From assembly GCA_025357055.1 (NCBI GenBank), contig JANXPZ010000131.1, positions 1 to 56,473 of the forward strand: DNA of 56,473 nt. The letters are read 5' to 3'. This stretch comes from Candidatus Eiseniibacteriota bacterium. Its GTDB lineage: Bacteria; Eisenbacteria; RBG-16-71-46. The notes beneath the pieces were generated by a model. It saw nothing but the letters and a program-made list of their open reading frames with translations. It was not told where the DNA came from and made no database searches. This document shows, one piece after another, positions 32,794 to 41,484 of the stretch (position 1 is the stretch's first letter; each line of letters starts with the position of its first letter). The position numbers and the translations under genes were made by a program.

Positions 32794-34010
32794 TCACCTC
32801 CGGCTTCATCGGGGTGCTCGGCGCGCTGGCCGCCACGATCGGCGTGCTCGTGCTCGCGCTCCGGATGGTCCAGCGCATGCAGGGCGGTGTCTCCCAGACC
32901 GGTCGCGGCGTCACCCTGCGCGTCCTGCAGCGCGTCCCGCTCGGGCCCCGGCAGGGGCTCGCGGTCGTGCAGGTCGCCGACCGGGTGCTCCTGGTCTCCC
33001 TGGCCGAGGGCGGAACCCGGCTGCTGACCGAACTCGAAGGGCCCGCACGCGACCAGCTGCTGGAGTCCGAGACCGAGCGCCGCGCCGCGCCGTTCGGGCG
33101 GCCCTGGCGGCTGCCCTTCCTGGGTCGCGTCGCGCTCGTGCTGATGCTGCTCGGTGCCCCGCTGGCGGTTCACGCCCAGACCTCCGCACCCGCGCCCGCG
33201 CCGCGCGCGGCTGCCGCGGGACCGGCGCTGACGGCCCGGCCGGTCGTGAAGCGCGCTGCCGTCTCCGCCGCGATCCCGGCGCCCGCGACGCGCGGCCCGG
33301 CGTCCAAGACGCCCGCCGTCCTGTTCGGCGGCCCGGCGGCGCCCCGGATGGAGGTCCGTATCGGAGAGGGACGCGACGCCCTGCAGCTCTCGGGGGCGGT
33401 GGGCCTGGTCGTGTTCATCGGCGTGCTCACGCTGCTGCCCGCGATGTTCCTGCTCATGACCAGCTTCACCCGCATCCTCATCGTGCTCCACTTCCTGCGG
33501 TCCGCGCTCGGCACCCAGACCGTTCCGCCCAACCAGCTGCTCGTGGCCCTCACCGTGCTGCTCACCGGCGTGGTCATGAACCCGGTGCTCCAGCAGGCGA
33601 ACCGCGAGGCGCTCCAGCCCTACTTCAACGGGCAGATGACCCAGGTGCAGGCCTACGAGCAGGGCGTCAAGCCGTTCCGCGAGTTCATGCTGGCGAACAC
33701 GCGCGAGCAGGACCTGACCCTCTTCACCGAGTTGAGCCACGCCTCGGACGTCAAGTCCGTCGAGGATCTCCCCATCTTCGTCGTGGTCTCCGCGTTCGTG
33801 ACCAGCGAGCTGCGCACGTCGTTCCAGATGGGCTTCGTGATCTTCCTGCCCTTCGTCGTCGTGGACATCATCGTGGCCTCGGTGCTCATGAGCCTCGGCA
33901 TGTTCATGCTGCCGCCGGTGATGATCTCGCTCCCGCTCAAGCTCCTCCTCTTCGTGCTCGCCGACGGCTGGACGCTGGTGGTCCAGAGCCTCGTCGCGAG
34001 CTTCCGGTAG
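32790..34010 (+). CDS. fliOP: FliO-FliP fusion, export gate protein
   Basis: One uninterrupted 406-codon frame. Residues 1-107 are FliO-like: a membrane helix (GFIGVLGALAATIGVLVLAL) and the cytoplasmic FliO domain LRVLQRVPLGPRQGLAVVQV then ADRVLLVSLAEGGTRLL. From about residue 108 a second hydrophobic segment, LPFLGRVALVLMLLGAPLAV plus HAQ, resembles the cleavable signal of FliP. A Pro/Ala linker follows, then FliP proper (about 190-406) with LLMTSFTRILIVLHFLRSAL, GTQTVPPNQLLVALTVLLTG and VVDIIVASVLMSLGMFMLPP. No stop or good start separates the parts. FliO normally is a separate chaperone for FliP assembly. GTG start overlaps the fliN stop. Confidence 0.88.
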   Translation: MITSGFIGVLGALAATIGVLVLALRMVQRMQGGVSQTGRGVTLRVLQRVPLGPRQGLAVVQVADRVLLVSLAEGGTRLLTELEGPARDQLLESETERRAAPFGRPWRLPFLGRVALVLMLLGAPLAVHAQTSAPAPAPRAAAAGPALTARPVVKRAAVSAAIPAPATRGPASKTPAVLFGGPAAPRMEVRIGEGRDALQLSGAVGLVVFIGVLTLLPAMFLLMTSFTRILIVLHFLRSALGTQTVPPNQLLVALTVLLTGVVMNPVLQQANREALQPYFNGQMTQVQAYEQGVKPFREFMLANTREQDLTLFTELSHASDVKSVEDLPIFVVVSAFVTSELRTSFQMGFVIFLPFVVVDIIVASVLMSLGMFMLPPVMISLPLKLLLFVLADGWTLVVQSLVASFR

Positions 34011-34015
34011 ACCGC

Positions 34016-34285
34016 ATGTCCTCCACCCTCGCCGTGGAGCTCATCCGCCAGGCCCTCACCGTGGCGCTGCTGGTGGCGGCCCCGCTGCTCATCACCTCGC
34101 TCGCCGTGGGCATCCTGGTGAGCCTGATCCAGGCCGTGACGCAGATCCAGGAGCAGACCCTGACCTTCATCCCGAAGCTGCTCGCGATGGCGGCCGTCTT
34201 CGTGATCCTCCTGCCGTGGTCGCTCTCCCAGCTGGTCCAGTACCTGGTCGGCGTGCTGCAGAGCTTCCCGACGTTGGCCTCCTGA
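34016..34285 (+). CDS. fliQ: export gate protein FliQ
   Basis: Two-helix subunit of the FliPQR gate. 89 residues with family pattern LIRQALTVALLVAAPLLITS, GILVSLIQAVTQIQEQTLTF and IPKLLAMAAVFVILLPWSLS. The stop overlaps the fliR ATG. Confidence 0.96.
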   Translation: MSSTLAVELIRQALTVALLVAAPLLITSLAVGILVSLIQAVTQIQEQTLTFIPKLLAMAAVFVILLPWSLSQLVQYLVGVLQSFPTLAS

Positions 34286-35082
34286 TGCCCGACTTCCTCG
34301 AGCAGGTCCTGGCCCCGGGGCGCTGGCCCGCCTTCGTGCTCGTCTCGGCGCGGCTCTCGGGGCTGATGCTCACGGCCCCGCTCTGGTCCATGACGAATCT
34401 GCCGGCGCGCGCGCGGGCGGCCATCACCGTGCTGCTCTCGATCGTGCTGCTGCCGTCGGTGCCCGTCATGAGACTGCCCGACGAGCTGCTCGCGCTGCCC
34501 CTGCCGTTCGCGCTGGAGATGGTCGTGGGGATCGTCATCGGCCTCACCGCCGCCATCCTCGTGCAGGGCGTCGCGCTGGCCGGCGAGATCATCTCGCTCC
34601 AGATGGGCCTGTCCCTGGCGCCGCAGCTCGCGCCCATGCCCGACCTGCAGGTCTCGGGCATCGGGCTGGTCCTGAGCAACCTCGTGCTGCTCATCTACGT
34701 GGGCATCGGCGGGCACCTCATGCTGCTGCGGGGGCTGGCGGACAGTCTCCAGACGCTGCCGCCCGGCCAGCCCATGGACCTGACCGGCGGCCGGGACGCC
34801 GTCCTGGCGGCGGGGGCCGTGTTCCGCTGCGCGCTGAGCGCGGCGGCGCCGGTGATGGTGACCCTGCTGCTCGCCGAGCTCTCGGTCGCGCTCCTGAGCC
34901 GCGCCGTGCCGCAGATCAACGCGATGATGATCTCGTTCCCGATCGCGATCGGGGTCGGCCTGGTCATGACCGGCGCCGCCCTGCCCTTCCTGGCCACGAG
35001 CATCGAGGGCTGGATGCACCAGCTTCCCGGCAGCGTGGTCACTCTCCTGGGGGCGCTGCAGGCCGCCCCGGCAGGACCCTGA
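34285..35082 (+). CDS. fliR: export gate protein FliR
   Basis: Polytopic subunit of the FliPQR gate, 265 residues with about six membrane segments. Typical stretches are LVSARLSGLMLTAPLWS, PLPFALEMVVGIVIGLTAAI, and GEIISLQMGLSLAPQLAP. The C-terminal region has LAELSVALLSRAVPQINAMM. The ATG sits in the fliQ stop (TGATG). Confidence 0.95.
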   Translation: MPDFLEQVLAPGRWPAFVLVSARLSGLMLTAPLWSMTNLPARARAAITVLLSIVLLPSVPVMRLPDELLALPLPFALEMVVGIVIGLTAAILVQGVALAGEIISLQMGLSLAPQLAPMPDLQVSGIGLVLSNLVLLIYVGIGGHLMLLRGLADSLQTLPPGQPMDLTGGRDAVLAAGAVFRCALSAAAPVMVTLLLAELSVALLSRAVPQINAMMISFPIAIGVGLVMTGAALPFLATSIEGWMHQLPGSVVTLLGALQAAPAGP

Positions 35083-35085
35083 GCC

Positions 35086-36195
35086 ATGGCCGACGGATCG
35101 AGCGGACAGGACCGGACTGAGAGTCCGACCCCCAAGAAGCGCGACGAGGCGCGCAACGAGGGGCGGATCGCGCGCAGCCAGGATCTGAGCACGGTCGCCG
35201 TGCTGCTGGCGGGCACCCTGCTGCTGGCGGGAGTGGGCGGGCGGGAACTCGGCGGGTTCGCGGTCCGCCTGCTCCAGGAGAGCGCGCGCACGCTCGCCTC
35301 CGGCCCGCTCACCTCGCTGGGCGCGATCCAGATCCTGCGGGACACGGCGCAGGGCCTGGTCCTGGCGATGCTTCCGTTCGGGCTGGGGCTGACGGGCATC
35401 GTGGTCTGCGTGAACCTCGCGCAGGCGCGCGGCGTGATCTCCCTGAAGCCCATCACCCCGTCGTTCTCGAACGTGAGCCTGCTCGGGGGCCTCAAGCGCA
35501 TCGTGAGCCTGGACTCGGTGGTCACGCTGCTGAAGTCCGCGGTCAAGATCGCGCTCCTGGCCTTCATCACCTGGCAGGTGGTGCGGTCGAGCCTGCCCGA
35601 GCTCGTCTCGCTGGCGGGGGCGGGCCCGACCGAGATCGGACTGGTCACCCGGACGCTCACGCTCAAGCTCGGCCTCACCGTCGGGCTCGCGTTCCTGGTC
35701 ATCGCCGGAGCCGACTACTGGTATCAGTGCCTCCAGTTCGAGAAGAGCATGCGCATGACCAAGCAGGACGTCATCGGCGAGCACAAGGATTCCGAGGGCA
35801 ACCCCATGATCAAGGGGCGCATCAAGACGCTCGCGCGGACCCTTGCCCGCCAGCGGATGCTTCGCGATGTGCCGACCGCCGACGTCGTCGTGGTCAACCC
35901 GACCCACGTCGCCGTCGCCCTGAGGTACGACGTCGACGTGGCCCCGGCCCCGATCGTCGTGGCGATGGGCGAGCGCAAGCTGGCCGAGCGGATCAAGGCC
36001 CTGGCCCACGAGGCCAACGTTCCGGTGATCGAGAACCGTGCCGTGGCGCGCGCGCTGCTCGCCACCGCCACGGTCGGGCAGATGGTCCCCTCCGCCCTCT
36101 ACGCGGTCGTGGCCGAGATCCTGGCGTTCGTGTACCGGCAGCGGGTCGCCCGCAGCGGGGCGCTGCCCGCCTCGCCTGAGCGGAGGACGCCGTGA
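35086..36195 (+). CDS. flhB: export switch protein FlhB
   Basis: Substrate-specificity switch of the export gate. The 369 residues have four membrane segments and a cytoplasmic C-terminal domain with the self-cleavage motif NPTH (Asn271-Pro272). The N-terminus is typical, with ESPTPKKRDEARNEGRIARS. The linker is highly conserved: MTKQDVIGEHKDSEGNPMIK. FliK, its partner, is in the upstream operon. Confidence 0.96.
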   Translation: MADGSSGQDRTESPTPKKRDEARNEGRIARSQDLSTVAVLLAGTLLLAGVGGRELGGFAVRLLQESARTLASGPLTSLGAIQILRDTAQGLVLAMLPFGLGLTGIVVCVNLAQARGVISLKPITPSFSNVSLLGGLKRIVSLDSVVTLLKSAVKIALLAFITWQVVRSSLPELVSLAGAGPTEIGLVTRTLTLKLGLTVGLAFLVIAGADYWYQCLQFEKSMRMTKQDVIGEHKDSEGNPMIKGRIKTLARTLARQRMLRDVPTADVVVVNPTHVAVALRYDVDVAPAPIVVAMGERKLAERIKALAHEANVPVIENRAVARALLATATVGQMVPSALYAVVAEILAFVYRQRVARSGALPASPERRTP

Positions 36196-38369
36196 GCGTC
36201 GTGACCCTTCCCAACGCGATCGCCCCGGTGCCCGGCGCGGCCGTGGGGAGCGCGGCCGGCGGGCGCTCCGCGCACGGCGCGGCGGCCGGCGCGGCCGGCG
36301 GGGGCGTGCCGCTCGCGCGCCGTCTGCTGTCCTCGACGGCCGAGACCTACCTCGCGATCGGCGTGGTCGGCGTGGTGGCCCTGCTGGTCGTGCCCCTGCC
36401 GCCGTTCCTGCTGGACGCCTGCCTCGCGCTGAGCTTCGCGCTCTCGATCATCATCCTGCTCGTGGCCCTGTCGTCGCGCGATCCGCTCGAATTCAGCATC
36501 TTCCCGAGCCTGCTGCTGCTCATCACCCTGCTGCGCCTCGGCCTCAACGTGAGCAGCACGCGTCTCATCCTGAGCACCGGCCGCGCGGGTGAGGTCATCG
36601 CCGCCTTCGGCAACTTCGTGATCGGCGGCAACTACGTGGTCGGGCTCGTCATCTTCCTGATCCTGGTCATCATCAACTTCATGGTCATCACGAAGGGAGC
36701 CGGGCGCGTCGCCGAGGTGGCCGCGCGGTTCACGCTCGACGCGATGCCCGGCCGCCAGATGAGCATCGACGCGGACCTGGGCGCGGGCTTCATCGACGAG
36801 ACCGAGGCGCGGCGGCGGCGCGAGGAGATCAACCGCTACGCGGACTTCTACGGGTCCATGGACGGCGCGGCGAAGTTCGTGCGGGGCGACGCGGTGGCCG
36901 GGCTCGTCATCACCGGCATCAACCTGATCGGCGGATTCATCATCGGGATGACCCAGCACGGCATGACCGCCCGCGAGTCGCTCTCGACCTTCACCGCGCT
37001 CACGGTGGGCGATGGGATCGTGACCCAGATCCCCGCGCTCATCGTGAGCACGGCGGCCGGTCTGCTCGTGACCTACGGGTCCTCGGGCATGCCGGTGGCC
37101 TCTTCGATCGTGGGCCAGCTGACCAGCAGTCCGCGCTCGTTGTGGACCGCGTCGGGCATCCTCGCGCTGTTCGCCGTGGTCCCCGGGTTGCCGATGCTGC
37201 CCTTCCTGGCGCTCGCGGGGGCCTCGGCCGGCGTGGCCTACGCGATCCGCGGTCGCCGCCCGGGCCCGGCGGCGGCGGCGGCGCCCGCGGCGGCCGAGCA
37301 GGAGTTCCCCACCGGGATGCCGCCGCTGCTGGAACTGCTGGCGGTCGAGCCGCTGGAAGCCGAGATCGGCTACGCGCTGGTGCCGCTCGTGGACGAGACC
37401 CAGCAGGGCGACCTGCTCCAGCGGGTGCGGGTCATGCGCAAGCAGCTGGCCTTCGAGCTCGGGATGATGGTGCCGGCGGTGCGCATCCGCGACAACATCC
37501 AGCTCCCCTCGAACGAGTACGTCATCCGGTTGCGGGGCGCGCGGGTAGCGAGCGGGGCGCTCATGCCCCGCCAGCTGCTCGCGCTCGACACCTCGGGGAC
37601 GGCGACGCCCATCGAGGGCACGGCCACGACCGACCCCAGCTTCGGCCTGCCGGCGGTGTGGATCTCGCCCGATCAGCGCAGTCAGGCGGAGGCCGCGGGA
37701 TACAACGTGGTCGAGCCGCAGACCGTGCTCTCGACCCACCTCATGGAGACCATCCGCGACCACGCCTCCGAACTGCTGAGCCGCCAGAACACGCGCGAGA
37801 TGCTCGATGAGCTCAAGGGCACCCACCCGGCGCTCGTCGAGGACGTCGTTCCCAACAAGCTCTCGCTGGGCGTCGTGCACCGCGTGCTGCAGCGGCTCCT
37901 GCGCGAGGGTCTGCCGATCCGCGACCTGGTGAGCATCCTCGAGGCGCTCTCCGACGCGGCCGAGCAGACCAAGGACCCGGAAGTCCTCACCGAGCACGTC
38001 CGGCGGAGCCTGTCGACCGTGATCGTGCAGATGCTCGGGGGCGGCGAGGCGCCCATCCGGGCGATCACCGTCGGTCCGAGGCTGGAAGTCGGGCTGATGC
38101 AGCTCTTCAGCCCGCGGGGTCGCGAAGGACAGCGCACCCTCGAGCCCGAGGAGCTCACCTCGGCCCTGCACTCGCTGCACCGCATCGTCGAATCGTCGCG
38201 TCGCGACGGCCAGATGGCGCCGCTCGTGACTCCGCCCGGGCTGCGAGTCGGCATCCGCCGGCTCGTGGAGCCGATCCTGCCGCGTCTGCCGGTGATCTCG
38301 CTTGGCGAGTTGCCGGCCCAGACCCCCATCCAGAACATCAGCACCTGGGAGCTGACCCGTGCCGACTGA
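36192..38369 (+). CDS. flhA: export gate protein FlhA
   Basis: Nonameric export gate protein. The 725 residues have an Ala/Gly-rich N-terminal lead, about eight membrane segments (30-320), and the FHIPEP-family loop with GRQMSIDADLGAGFIDETEA then RRRREEINRYADFYGSMDGA. The large cytoplasmic domain reads LEAEIGYALVPLVDETQQGD and contains ELLSRQNTREMLDELK. The GTG start has GGAGG nine bases upstream and overlaps the flhB stop. Confidence 0.96.
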   Translation: MSVVTLPNAIAPVPGAAVGSAAGGRSAHGAAAGAAGGGVPLARRLLSSTAETYLAIGVVGVVALLVVPLPPFLLDACLALSFALSIIILLVALSSRDPLEFSIFPSLLLLITLLRLGLNVSSTRLILSTGRAGEVIAAFGNFVIGGNYVVGLVIFLILVIINFMVITKGAGRVAEVAARFTLDAMPGRQMSIDADLGAGFIDETEARRRREEINRYADFYGSMDGAAKFVRGDAVAGLVITGINLIGGFIIGMTQHGMTARESLSTFTALTVGDGIVTQIPALIVSTAAGLLVTYGSSGMPVASSIVGQLTSSPRSLWTASGILALFAVVPGLPMLPFLALAGASAGVAYAIRGRRPGPAAAAAPAAAEQEFPTGMPPLLELLAVEPLEAEIGYALVPLVDETQQGDLLQRVRVMRKQLAFELGMMVPAVRIRDNIQLPSNEYVIRLRGARVASGALMPRQLLALDTSGTATPIEGTATTDPSFGLPAVWISPDQRSQAEAAGYNVVEPQTVLSTHLMETIRDHASELLSRQNTREMLDELKGTHPALVEDVVPNKLSLGVVHRVLQRLLREGLPIRDLVSILEALSDAAEQTKDPEVLTEHVRRSLSTVIVQMLGGGEAPIRAITVGPRLEVGLMQLFSPRGREGQRTLEPEELTSALHSLHRIVESSRRDGQMAPLVTPPGLRVGIRRLVEPILPRLPVISLGELPAQTPIQNISTWELTRAD

Positions 38370-39225
38370 GACCTTCTGCGGACCCGACTTCCCCACGTTG
38401 CTCGCCCAGGCCCACGCGGTGTTCGGCGATGACGCCATCGTGGTCTCGTCGCGCCGGGTCTCGGCCGACCCGGTCGGCGGATTCGAGCTGGTGGCCGCCG
38501 ATTCCGCGAGCTCGATCCCGCGGCGGCGTGACCTGCCGTCGCCGGCTCACGACCCGGCCCGGGCCGGCATGGGGCCCGCCACGGACCTCGATCCTGCCAC
38601 CCGGGGAGGCCGTCCGCTCGTCATCGCGCTGGTCGGGCCGACGGGCGCCGGCAAGACCACGACCATCGCCAAGCTCGCCAACCACCCGCAGGTGTTCGGC
38701 GGGCACTCGGTCGGCCTGCTCTGCCTCGACACCTACCGCATCGGCGCGGTCGAGCAGTCCCGCATCTACGCCGAGCTCTCGCGGATCCCGCTGGAGGTCG
38801 TCTACGAGACGCACGAGCTGAAGCGCGCGCTGCGGCGGCTCGCAGGCTGCGAGGTCGTGCTCGTCGACACCGCTGGACGCGGGCCTGCGGCCCGTGGGGA
38901 CGTGGCCGCCACCTGTGTCGCCCTGCGCGAGCTGGCGCCGCACGAGGTGCATCTCACGCTGCCCGCGGGGCTGCAGACCCGCCTGGCCCGCCGCCTCGTG
39001 GACGACTTCCGGGAGTGGGGCGTCACCCACCTGCTTCCGACCAAGCTGGACGAACTGCCCGGTGACAGCTCCCTGTTCGAGCTGGCAGCCTCGTGCGGAC
39101 TGCCCGTGCGCTGGGCGGCCGACGGACAGGAGGTGCCCGCCGACCTGCGGGCCGCGGCGCAGTTCGCGGCCAGGTCCTCGTCCCCGCGGCCGCCGCGCGA
39201 GTTCGCCATGGCAGGAGCGCTGTGA
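38359..39225 (+). CDS. flhF: SRP-type GTPase FlhF
   Basis: Places new flagella at the cell pole; a signal-recognition-type GTPase. At 288 residues it is short, mostly because the N-terminal B domain (1-85) is reduced. The NG domain has P-loop GPTGAGKTTTIAKLA at about 95, LLCLDTYRIGAVEQSRIYAE, the G3 region VLVDTAGRG, and TKLDELPGDSSLFELAA (G4). The GTG start overlaps flhA by 11 bases, and the stop overlaps flhG. Confidence 0.93.
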   Translation: MPTETFCGPDFPTLLAQAHAVFGDDAIVVSSRRVSADPVGGFELVAADSASSIPRRRDLPSPAHDPARAGMGPATDLDPATRGGRPLVIALVGPTGAGKTTTIAKLANHPQVFGGHSVGLLCLDTYRIGAVEQSRIYAELSRIPLEVVYETHELKRALRRLAGCEVVLVDTAGRGPAARGDVAATCVALRELAPHEVHLTLPAGLQTRLARRLVDDFREWGVTHLLPTKLDELPGDSSLFELAASCGLPVRWAADGQEVPADLRAAAQFAARSSSPRPPREFAMAGAL

Positions 39226-40082
39226 TGGACCAGGCCGCGGCCCTTCGCAGCCTCGCGGTGCCCTCCCCGCGTCATCCGCAACCGGCATCGCCGGGCGCGG
39301 AGGTCTTCGTCGTGGGCAGTGGCAAGGGAGGCGTGGGGAAGTCGGTGCTCTCCGTGCTGTTCGCCACCGCGCTGGTCCGGAACGGGCGGCGCGTGCTGCT
39401 GGTGGACGGCTGTCAGAACCAGGGCAACCTGCACATCCTGCTGGGCGTGCGCCCCGCCGGCCGGCTCGAGGACCTGCTGACCGGTGATGCCGACCTGGAG
39501 CAGCTTCCGGTGGCCGTGAGCCCCGGCCTCTGGCTCCTGCCCTCCGACTCCGGCGCCGAATCGCTCTATGCCCTGAGCCGCGTGGACCGGGCGCGGCTGC
39601 ACCATCAGCTGAGTTCCCTCTACGAAGGCTTCGACGCGGTCGTCGTGGACGGCGGCCCCGGCATCGACAACGTCGTGCGCGTCGCCTCGATGAACGCCAA
39701 CCGGCTGGTCGTCGTCACCGTGCCGGAGCCGACGGCGCTGAGCGACGCCTACGCCCTCATCAAGATCGTGAGCCTCCAGATCCCCGCCCTGCCCGTTTCC
39801 GTGCTGGTGAACCGCACGCAGAGCGGGGAGGAGGGCCTCGCTGCCTTCGAGCGGCTGAGTCTGGCCGCGTCGCGTTTCCTCGGCCGGGAGCTCGACTACC
39901 TCGGCGCCCTGCCGGAGGACGACGTGCTGCGCGCCGACATCCGCCGGCCGGGCGCGCTGCTCGCCGCAGCGCCGCGCGAGGTGGACGACGCCATCACGCG
40001 CCTGATCGGATCGAAGACGTCCGGAGCGCGGGGCATGGATGCGGACCCGCCCCGGTCACCCCACACGACGAGCGTGCCATGA
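39225..40082 (+). CDS. flhG: MinD-like ATPase FlhG (FleN)
   Basis: Regulates flagellar number with FlhF. The 285 residues contain the deviant Walker A GSGKGGVGKSVLSVLFATAL at about 30-50, LLVDGCQNQGNLHILLGV in the switch I region (the usual DADLG is DGCQNQ), and VVVDGGPGID as Walker B. A later stretch reads VTVPEPTALSDAYALIKIV, characteristic of FlhG. A Pro-rich tail is at the end. The start overlaps the flhF stop, and the stop overlaps fliA. Confidence 0.93.
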   Translation: MDQAAALRSLAVPSPRHPQPASPGAEVFVVGSGKGGVGKSVLSVLFATALVRNGRRVLLVDGCQNQGNLHILLGVRPAGRLEDLLTGDADLEQLPVAVSPGLWLLPSDSGAESLYALSRVDRARLHHQLSSLYEGFDAVVVDGGPGIDNVVRVASMNANRLVVVTVPEPTALSDAYALIKIVSLQIPALPVSVLVNRTQSGEEGLAAFERLSLAASRFLGRELDYLGALPEDDVLRADIRRPGALLAAAPREVDDAITRLIGSKTSGARGMDADPPRSPHTTSVP

Positions 40083-40843
40083 CCGACATCAACGAAGCCC
40101 TGTGGGAGCGCTACCGGACCCATGGTGACCCGGAGGCCCGCTCCCAGCTGCTGGATCGCTACATCGGCCTCGTCCATCACGCGGCGCGCGAGATCATCCG
40201 GCGGGCCCCGCGGGAGATCGAGCTCGACGAGCTCGTGAGCGCGGGCACGCTCGGGCTGGTGCAGGCCCTCGAGGGCTTCGATCTCGAGCGCCGGCTGGCG
40301 TTCAGCAGCTACGCGGTCCCGCGCATCCGGGGAGCCATGCTCGACGAGATGCGCGCGCAGGACTGGGTGCCGCGCTCGGTGCGGACCCGCGGCCGCCAGT
40401 TGTCCCGCGTGCGCGACGACCTCGCGCAGCGCCTGGGGCGCGCCCCGGCGGCGGTGGAAGTGGCCCGGGCCCTCGACGTGGACATGGACACCTACTACCA
40501 CTGGGCGGAGCAGGCCGAGGGCCGCGTCCTGCTGGCGCTCGACGCGCCCGGCGGCATGGGTGAGGAAGGGGATGCGCTGCTCTCCGAGACCATCCCCGAT
40601 ACCGAATCGGCGGACCCGGGCGTCGAGCTGACGCGTGCCGAGGCCCTGCAGGGGCTGCACGAAGCCTTCGCCGCGCTCCCGGCCAAGGACCGGCTGGTGC
40701 TGTCGCTCTACCACTACGAGCAGCTGAGCCTGAAGGAGATCGGTGACGTCCTGCACGTCAGCGAGTCACGGGTCTCCCAGATCCGCACCCGGGCGCTGGG
40801 GCGCCTGCGGGAAGCCATCACCCGCAACGGAGGTGAGCCATGA
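40079..40843 (+). CDS. fliA: flagellar sigma factor FliA (sigma28)
   Basis: Sigma factor for late flagellar genes. The 254 residues have region 2 (YIGLVHHAAREIIRRAP, ELDELVSAGTLGLVQALEGF, LAFSSYAVPRIRGAMLDEMR), then AQDWVPRSVR, region 3 (QRLGRAPAAVEVARALDV), and region 4 with the helix-turn-helix QLSLKEIGDVLHVSESRVSQ. The order flhF-flhG-fliA is shared with many polar flagellates. Sites matching its expected promoter occur before flgM, flagellin, flgL, motA and cheY, and FlgM is encoded 25 kb away. Confidence 0.96.
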   Translation: MTDINEALWERYRTHGDPEARSQLLDRYIGLVHHAAREIIRRAPREIELDELVSAGTLGLVQALEGFDLERRLAFSSYAVPRIRGAMLDEMRAQDWVPRSVRTRGRQLSRVRDDLAQRLGRAPAAVEVARALDVDMDTYYHWAEQAEGRVLLALDAPGGMGEEGDALLSETIPDTESADPGVELTRAEALQGLHEAFAALPAKDRLVLSLYHYEQLSLKEIGDVLHVSESRVSQIRTRALGRLREAITRNGGEP

Positions 40844-41388
40844 GAAGGAAGCTCTGGACGGCGGTCCTCGTCACGGTCGCGCTGCTGGTCCTCGCGGGGA
40901 ACCTGCCCGGTCGCATCCCCGCCTCGTGGCTCGTCGCCGGCTCTGCGCTGTGGGACGGCATCGTCGCCCGCGTCCCGACGCAGTGGGAAGGCATCGTCAT
41001 CGCCGGCTCCGCGCTCTGGGGCGAGTTGCTCGCCCGCCTTCCGGCGCTGGCGCTGGAACTGCAGACGCCCGCGTTCGCCGTGGGCTCGGCTGCGCTCCTG
41101 GCCGCGCTGGCGGGCGCCTGCTTCACACTCGCCCTCGTCTGCCGCCGTCGCGACCCGTTCAAGACCGTGGTCCGCCAGGTGCGCGGCGGCCGTCAGATCG
41201 CCGGTGTCGCGCGCCGCACGCGGCTGGCCCAGGACGCCGTGCGCACGCTTCTGCGTCCCGACCGCGCCGAGCGCCGCCGTTCCCGCCGCCGCCGGGAAGA
41301 ACCTTCCGTGCCGGAAGGGTTGGCCCCCCGGAACGGCCGCGGTCAGACGCCCGTCGCGCGCGGGATGCGATGGATCGAAAGCAGTTAG
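40840..41388 (+). CDS. unknown membrane protein after fliA
   Basis: I do not recognise this 182-residue protein. It has an N-terminal hydrophobic segment (6-22), a second strong one at about 87-105 (VGSAALLAALAGACFTLALV), and then a basic cytoplasmic tail. Within the tail, FKTVVRQVRGGRQIAGVARR, TRLAQDAVRTLLRP looks like the small helix-turn-helix patch of DUF2802/DUF6115-type proteins that sit near flagellar genes (weak match by eye). The last 50 residues are Arg-rich. The ATG overlaps the fliA stop, so it is translated with fliA. Function unknown. Confidence 0.7.
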   Translation: MRRKLWTAVLVTVALLVLAGNLPGRIPASWLVAGSALWDGIVARVPTQWEGIVIAGSALWGELLARLPALALELQTPAFAVGSAALLAALAGACFTLALVCRRRDPFKTVVRQVRGGRQIAGVARRTRLAQDAVRTLLRPDRAERRRSRRRREEPSVPEGLAPRNGRGQTPVARGMRWIESS

Positions 41389-41414
41389 CCGGTCGCCCGC
41401 GACCCTGGCGCGCA

Positions 41415-41430
41415 CGGCATGCGCCTTGCT
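41415..41430 (+). promoter_or_regulatory. sigma54 promoter of the flgF operon
   Basis: CGGCAT-N5-CTTGCT (GG and GC separated by 10 bases); one or two mismatches from TGGCAC-N5-TTGCW. The predicted start is about 45 bases before the flgF ATG. Confidence 0.65.
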
Positions 41431-41446
41431 GACAGGGGAGTGGAAC

Positions 41447-41465
41447 CCCGGCGCTCAGCGCCGGG
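41447..41465 (+). promoter_or_regulatory. stem-loop in the flgF leader
   Basis: CCCGGCGC-TCA-GCGCCGGG forms an 8-bp stem right after the expected sigma54 start site and just before the flgF ribosome binding site (AGGAGG). It may stabilise the 5' end or modulate translation. Confidence 0.5.
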
Positions 41466-41484
41466 AACGGAGGCAGGAGGAACC

